From assembly GCA_024277515.1 (NCBI GenBank), contig JAJRVB010000039.1:1-9421 (forward strand): a DNA stretch of 9,421 nt. Reading direction: 5' to 3'. Numbering within the stretch: position 1 is the first letter of the stretch; each line of letters begins with the position of its first letter. The notes beneath the pieces are model-generated. The model did no database searches, was not told where the DNA came from, and saw only the letters and a list, made by a program, of their open reading frames with translations. Below, piece after piece: positions 6,153 to 9,421 of the stretch. Made by a program: the position numbers and the translations under genes. The DNA is from Nitrospirota bacterium. Its GTDB lineage: Bacteria; Nitrospirota; Thermodesulfovibrionia; UBA6902.

Positions 6153-6476
6153 TTAATATATCGACCTGATCCTGCCTGTGCTGCGGTCAAAAATGATCAC
6201 GTCAATAACTTTGTCCTTATCCTTTATCTTGGCCCTTATAAAGCGTCCCCTCTTCTTCTCAAGTTCAACTCCCAGACCTTTTTTATAATAATATTCCAGC
6301 ATGGCCTTCTTTGCATCCTCATGACTCATGGTTTTTTCACAATTGCCGTATTTTGTACACCGGGGGCAGAAATCCCCATAAGGGGTCACAGGCTTTTTGT
6401 GCTGCCATGCGTGCACTTCCTGAAAGAGGACGGGTTGCATCAGTATAATGACAAAAATAACAGACATGTATTTCAT
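6153..6476 (-). CDS. Small exported Cys-containing protein of unknown function
   Basis: I do not recognise this 107-residue protein. A signal peptide covers about residues 1-23 (hydrophobic core SVIFVIILM, likely cut after VHA). The mature part carries FCPRCTKYGNC, with C37 and C40 as a CxxC pair plus C46, so it could bind a metal or form a disulfide. The rest is a compact charged domain: HEDAKKAMLEYYYKKGL, then a beta-rich end (RFIRAKIKD, KVIDVIIFDRSTGRIRSIY). AGGTG lies 5 bases before ATG 6476. It starts 54 bp after the histidine kinase stop and ends 14 bp before the CYCxC selenoprotein, so it is probably co-transcribed and may be translationally coupled to the selenoprotein. The linkage suggests a shared periplasmic redox or metal function; this is inference. 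Confidence 0.8.
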   Translation of the reverse strand: MKYMSVIFVIILMQPVLFQEVHAWQHKKPVTPYGDFCPRCTKYGNCEKTMSHEDAKKAMLEYYYKKGLGVELEKKRGRFIRAKIKDKDKVIDVIIFDRSTGRIRSIY

Positions 6477-6530
6477 CTTTGCACCTGGTCTTAGAATAGC
6501 TGTTAAAAGTGAAGAAAATATGAATACAGC

Positions 6531-7886
6531 TCAAAACCTGAGCGTAAATTTTGCGCCTTTATTTATAGTGCTCTCAACCTCCACCAGTCCTCCCATGACT
6601 TCAGTAAGTTCCTTTACAATAGCAAGCCCCAGTCCCTTGCCGCCGGAATGTTCACTCTTGTAAAATCTTTCAAATACCTTCCGGAGTTTACTCTGCTCAA
6701 TCCCCTCTCCGGTATCTTCAACTGTTATGTAAAAACCGTTTTCAGACCCGGGCGGTCCGCCCCCCCACTTTATGGTTATGCCGCCGGAACCGGTAAATTT
6801 ACATGCATTTGTCAGCAGGTTTTTTAAAATAATATGGAGTTTTTCGGGATATGTCCTGATAAGGACCGCCTTCCCGTGCGTTTTCACATATAGGCCTTTC
6901 CCCTGAATAATGTTTTTCATACTTTCAACAATATTTTCTATAAATTCCTTAAGATTGATTTCTTCCTCATTTCCCTTTTTGAAAAAACCGGCCTCTGCCT
7001 GTGTTATGTCCTCAATGCCTTCCACCAGCGAGATGATCCTCTGTATTTCGGAATTGATATTTTTTATGACGGTGTTGGGATCGGATATGATACCGTCTTC
7101 AATCGCCTCAAGGTTACCCTTTATCACGGTCAGAGGGGTCCTTAATTCATGGGCGATGTTTGAGGTCAGGTGCTTTCTTAATGAGTCCTCTCTCTGCAGG
7201 GCTTCTGCCATGTAATTAAATGTCTCTGTCAGCCTGTCGATTTCATCTCTTATGTTTTTATACCGCTTCGGTTCACGCACCGTAAAATCCCCTTTTGCAA
7301 TTTTTTCTGCCGACCTTGTTAAACGCCTGATGGGATTTGAAAGAAATGCCGTAAACAAAACAGCCAGCAGCAAAGCGCCTCCGCCTGCAATGAGAAAAGA
7401 GATAATGAGAAACTCCCTGCCCCTTTCCCTGAATATTTCTTCTCTCATGGGGATGAGTCCAAGTCTTTCAATCGGCCTTACGAATAACTTGCCGATTTCT
7501 TCTCCCTTGACATACAGGGGATACCAGGTGAACTCTCCGATTCCGGAAGGCAGTTTTAAAAGGGAGTTCATCCTGTCCAGCATGTTGGGATTCATTTCCG
7601 AATAGACATCTCCGGATGAATGAATTTTCCTGCCCGACCCGTCCTCAACATACACTTCATGCCCGAGCATCAGCCCCCAGTGAAGCGCCTCGCTCAGCAT
7701 AGACAGGTCCCATTTTCCGTGCTTGTAGCTGCCCTCAACGGAAGCCATGATCCAGTAGATACGGTCCTCTTCCGTCCCGCTGATAAAGTCGTTAAAATCC
7801 TTGATAATAAGGTATTCGAATGCTACATTTGAAAGAAGCGCAAGAAAAATGATAAAAATAAATGCCAGAAATAGTTTAGTCCTCAT
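6531..7886 (-). CDS. Sensor histidine kinase (HAMP-HisKA-HATPase)
   Basis: This 451-residue inner-membrane sensor kinase has the BaeS/CpxA-like layout. Two membrane segments (about 5-22 and 159-182) flank a periplasmic sensor region of about 135 residues with no family I recognise. A HAMP linker follows (about 183-236; NPIRRLTRSAEKIAKGDF). The HisKA H-box SNIAHELRTPL carries the phospho-acceptor H246. The HATPase domain has the N-box KNLLTNACKF (N356/N360), the G1 box DTGEG (391-395), the F-box VFERFYK and the G2 box GKGLGLAI (417-424). All catalytic motifs are intact. Its ATG overlaps the end of the response regulator gene by 11 bp, which indicates cognate partners and translational coupling. 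The stop is TGA at a normal HATPase end. The signal sensed cannot be told; the genes downstream point to envelope redox or metal stress. Confidence 0.95.
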   Translation of the reverse strand: MRTKLFLAFIFIIFLALLSNVAFEYLIIKDFNDFISGTEEDRIYWIMASVEGSYKHGKWDLSMLSEALHWGLMLGHEVYVEDGSGRKIHSSGDVYSEMNPNMLDRMNSLLKLPSGIGEFTWYPLYVKGEEIGKLFVRPIERLGLIPMREEIFRERGREFLIISFLIAGGGALLLAVLFTAFLSNPIRRLTRSAEKIAKGDFTVREPKRYKNIRDEIDRLTETFNYMAEALQREDSLRKHLTSNIAHELRTPLTVIKGNLEAIEDGIISDPNTVIKNINSEIQRIISLVEGIEDITQAEAGFFKKGNEEEINLKEFIENIVESMKNIIQGKGLYVKTHGKAVLIRTYPEKLHIILKNLLTNACKFTGSGGITIKWGGGPPGSENGFYITVEDTGEGIEQSKLRKVFERFYKSEHSGGKGLGLAIVKELTEVMGGLVEVESTINKGAKFTLRF

Positions 7887-8568
7887 CAGGCAGACCGGTA
7901 AACTTATACCCTATACCGTATACTGTTTTGAGATAAGACGGCTTTTTCTGGTTTTCCTCTATCTTGTGCCGGATATTCTTGATATGCGCATCAATCGTCC
8001 GGTCATATCCATCAAAATCATAACCGAGAATTACATTCACAAGCTGGAGCCGGGTAAAGACCTGTCCGGGCCGCTCGGCAAGGCACTGCAGCAGCTTGAA
8101 CTCTGTGGGCGTCAGGACGAGGGGCCGTCCATTTTTCCGCACTTCAAAACGTGTTGAATCCAGCACAAGGTCACCATTGTTAAAACTGAGGAGGTCTTTT
8201 GGTCCCTTGACCCTCCTTAACAGGGCCTTCACGCGCGCAACGAGTTCCCTCGGGCTGAATGGCTTCACCACATAGTCATCAGCCCCGATGCCAAGGCCCT
8301 TTATGCGGTCTTCTTCCCCGCTCTTTGCAGTCAGCATGATAATCGGCACTTCAGAGTCTTCACGGACCGCCTGACAGATATCTTCACCAGCCATATCCGG
8401 CAGCATAAGGTCAAGTATAATAAGGTCAAACCCCTCTTTCATAGATGATATCGCCTTTTCGCCGGTATTCGCGATTGTCACTGTAAACCGCTCTTTCTCA
8501 AGATATGCCTTTACCAGCTCCGCGATCTTTTCTTCATCTTCGACTATGAGTATTTTTGTACTGCTCAT
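7876..8568 (-). CDS. OmpR-family response regulator
   Basis: This is the cytoplasmic DNA-binding partner of the overlapping histidine kinase. Numbered from ATG 8568 (230 residues), the receiver domain (about 5-118) has the acidic pair E10/D11 (ILIVEDEE), phospho-acceptor D53 (LIILDLMLPD), the conserved Thr in IIMLTAKS and the Lys in VVKPFSPREL. The winged-helix output domain (about 130-228) includes LVLTPTEFKLLQCLAERPGQ, then DRTIDAHIKNIRHKI and TVYGIGYKF. It therefore looks fully active. A TTG at 8574 would add two residues, but ATG 8568 is the more likely start; neither has a real Shine-Dalgarno. The gene heads the unit RR, kinase, Cys protein, selenoprotein, so it probably regulates that unit, including itself. 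Confidence 0.95.
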   Translation of the reverse strand: MSSTKILIVEDEEKIAELVKAYLEKERFTVTIANTGEKAISSMKEGFDLIILDLMLPDMAGEDICQAVREDSEVPIIMLTAKSGEEDRIKGLGIGADDYVVKPFSPRELVARVKALLRRVKGPKDLLSFNNGDLVLDSTRFEVRKNGRPLVLTPTEFKLLQCLAERPGQVFTRLQLVNVILGYDFDGYDRTIDAHIKNIRHKIEENQKKPSYLKTVYGIGYKFTGLPDED

Positions 8569-8575
8569 ACTCAAA

Positions 8576-8584
8576 ATAATACCA
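8576..8584 (-). promoter_or_regulatory. Extended -10 of the response regulator gene
   Basis: On the minus strand, TGG-TATTAT (8576-8584) is an extended -10 with one mismatch in the hexamer. It ends 7 bp before ATG 8568, so the predicted transcript would begin at or next to the start codon. There is no good -35. This fits the absence of a Shine-Dalgarno, but a further upstream promoter is equally possible. Confidence 0.35.
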
Positions 8585-8589
8585 CAAAC

Positions 8590-8615
8590 AATGTGAATTA
8601 TTTATGAAAAATGTG
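8590..8615. promoter_or_regulatory. Direct repeat AATGTG, possible OmpR-type regulator site
   Basis: AATGTG occurs at 8590-8595 and again at 8610-8615, 20 bp apart start to start (about two helical turns), in the divergent promoter region next to the response regulator gene. OmpR-family regulators usually bind direct repeats, so autoregulation is possible. Two hexamers in AT-rich DNA can also occur by chance. Confidence 0.2.
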
Positions 8616-8629
8616 TCTGGCATTGCATG

Positions 8630-8658
8630 TTGCCAATAAGAAAGAAAAATGCTAATCT
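8630..8658 (+). promoter_or_regulatory. Promoter of the YggS-family gene
   Basis: TTGCCA (8630-8635) and an extended -10, TGC-TAATCT (hexamer 8653-8658), are separated by 17 bp. The hexamer ends 9 bp before ATG 8668, so the leader would be only a few bases, consistent with the lack of a Shine-Dalgarno. The -35 overlaps the right arm of the inverted repeat TGGCA (8618-8622) / TGCCA (8631-8635), which could bind a regulator. Confidence 0.4.
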
Positions 8659-8667
8659 TCTAAAACC

Positions 8668-9366
8668 ATGGGTATCAGGAAAAATCTTGAGAATATTCAC
8701 AGGAGAATAGCAGGAGCAGCGGAAAGGTCCGGCAGGGGAGCTTCTGATATTACACTGGTCGCCGTATCAAAGACCATGCCTATTGACAGAGTGATTGAGG
8801 CAGTAAAAGCCGGAGTCATGGTGCTGGGCGAAAACAGGGTCCAGGAAGCAGGTGAGAAGATTTCAGATTTCAAATCTCAGATTTCAGATTACGAGGTTGA
8901 GTGGCACCTGATCGGGAACCTCCAGAAAAACAAGGCAAAAAATGCAGTCCGGTTATTCGACCTTATACACTCGGTTGATTCGCTGTCACTTGCCGAAACC
9001 CTGAACAGATTAGCGGGTGAAATGAGCAAAACGCAGAGGGTCCTTGTCCAGGTAAAGCTCTCTGATGAACCGGCAAAACACGGTGTTTCGGAAGATGACT
9101 GTCTGCGGCTGCTGGATAGTGTGGCCGGGATGCCGAACCTGCAGCTTGAAGGCCTGATGACCATACCTCCTTTTTTTGATGACCCGGAAGACACTCGGGA
9201 TTACTTCCGGAAACTCCGGCTCATGGCGGACCATGCGGTAGCAGAAGGACACCTTATCAAGGAACTTTCTATGGGTATGTCCAATGATTTCGAGATCGCC
9301 ATAGAAGAAGGATCGACAATGGTCAGGGTCGGCACAGCAATCTTTGGACAGAGAAATTATGCATAG
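8668..9366 (+). CDS. yggS: YggS/PLPBP-family pyridoxal 5'-phosphate homeostasis protein
   Basis: This 232-residue cytoplasmic protein has an alanine-racemase-like fold. It binds pyridoxal phosphate and keeps vitamin B6 and amino-acid pools balanced; no catalytic activity is established for the family. Visible signatures are ITLVAVSKT with the PLP lysine K35, GENRVQEAGEK, VEWHLIGNLQKNKAK, IHSVDSLSLAE, HGVSEDD, LEGLMTIPP, and the phosphate-binding end SMGMSNDFEIAIEEGSTMVRVGTAIFG. The length is normal. It has no Shine-Dalgarno, but ATG 8668 gives the family N-terminus, so the start is sound. It is transcribed away from the response regulator. Oddity: codons about 64-75 consist of a 7-bp tandem repeat (GATTTCA units) encoding ISDFKSQISD in the variable loop before the EWHLIG strand. 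Confidence 0.96.
   Translation: MGIRKNLENIHRRIAGAAERSGRGASDITLVAVSKTMPIDRVIEAVKAGVMVLGENRVQEAGEKISDFKSQISDYEVEWHLIGNLQKNKAKNAVRLFDLIHSVDSLSLAETLNRLAGEMSKTQRVLVQVKLSDEPAKHGVSEDDCLRLLDSVAGMPNLQLEGLMTIPPFFDDPEDTRDYFRKLRLMADHAVAEGHLIKELSMGMSNDFEIAIEEGSTMVRVGTAIFGQRNYA
8859..8890 (+). repeat. Heptamer tandem repeat inside the yggS coding sequence
   Basis: The run is GATTTCA, GATTTCA, AATCTCA, GATTTCA, GATT, about 4.5 units of 7 bp. It is translated as part of YggS (ISDFKSQISDY). Seven bp is not a multiple of three, so the array encodes an irregular peptide; the frame is kept. It falls in a loop that varies among family members, so the protein should tolerate it. Confidence 0.65.
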
Positions 9367-9372
9367 CAGCAA

Positions 9373-9421
9373 GCAATTATAGATCAAATATTAAACATAA
9401 AAGATCAAAATTAGGGAAGGG
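9373..9421 (+). repeat. AT-rich heptamer repeat element, copy C (runs off window end)
   Basis: After yggS come GCAATTAT, then 7-bp units from 9382: GATCAAA, TATTAAA, CATAAAA, GATCAAA, ATTAGGG. This aligns unit by unit with copy A (3958-4001), and its end matches copy B. Like copy A it begins shortly downstream of a gene stop. The element may continue past the window. Confidence 0.6.

Noticed and set aside
6474..6533. The kinase TGA stop is followed by 18 sense codons in the same frame leading into the ATG of the 6153-6476 gene, suggesting a second selenocysteine or a readthrough fusion.
   Set aside because: The kinase already ends at a normal HATPase C-terminus (GAKFTLRF), the next protein has its own Shine-Dalgarno and signal peptide, and 18 open codons occur easily by chance.
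6337..6534. Minus-strand frame of 65 codons overlapping the exported Cys protein.
   Set aside because: It overlaps a better-supported gene with a signal peptide and good ribosome-binding site, and has no recognisable features.
8618..8635. Inverted repeat TGGCA-8-TGCCA as a firm operator.
   Set aside because: Arms of only 5 bp in a short promoter region are likely by chance; it is mentioned only within the promoter entry.

Overview
The window looks like a chromosomal segment of a Gram-negative bacterium (it encodes an outer-membrane secretin and periplasmic proteins) that can insert selenocysteine. The mix of a gspDEF cluster, a CYCxC-type selenoprotein and AT-rich intergenic heptamer repeats resembles Nitrospirota or Desulfobacterota genomes, but that placement is an inference from general familiarity, not a search.

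Layout. Positions 2-3908 (+) hold the end of a type II secretion operon: the C-terminal part of a GspD-like secretin, then GspE (ATPase) and GspF (inner-membrane platform protein). The secretin is unusual: after the pore domain it carries a subtilase-prodomain-like module, a Pro/Glu/Ser-rich linker and a SPOR peptidoglycan-binding domain. The run ends after gspF, with no pseudopilin genes, in an AT-rich convergent gap (3909-4124) that contains two inverted arrays of degenerate 7-bp repeats.

Positions 4125-5001 (-) hold a small probable operon: a NYN/PIN-like (LabA/DUF88-type) nuclease-fold protein followed by a small ABM-type (antibiotic biosynthesis monooxygenase) domain protein. They are preceded by a strong sigma70-like promoter whose spacer contains a perfect palindrome. 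A separate secreted protein of unknown function lies at 5107-5565 (-) with its own promoter.

Positions 5683-8568 (-) look like one transcription unit. It contains an OmpR-type response regulator, an 11-bp-overlapping sensor histidine kinase, a small exported Cys protein, and a membrane-anchored CYCxC-family protein. The reading frame of the last gene stops at an internal TGA but continues in frame for 33 more codons of family-like sequence to a TAG. This is best read as a selenoprotein with Sec118 in a UxxC motif, so the real gene is 5683-6138. A two-component system controlling a periplasmic thiol/selenol pair is a reasonable hypothesis.

Positions 8668-9366 (+) hold a divergently transcribed YggS/PLPBP-family pyridoxal-phosphate homeostasis protein. 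It contains a 7-bp tandem repeat array inside its coding sequence. Another copy of the intergenic heptamer element runs off the right end of the window.
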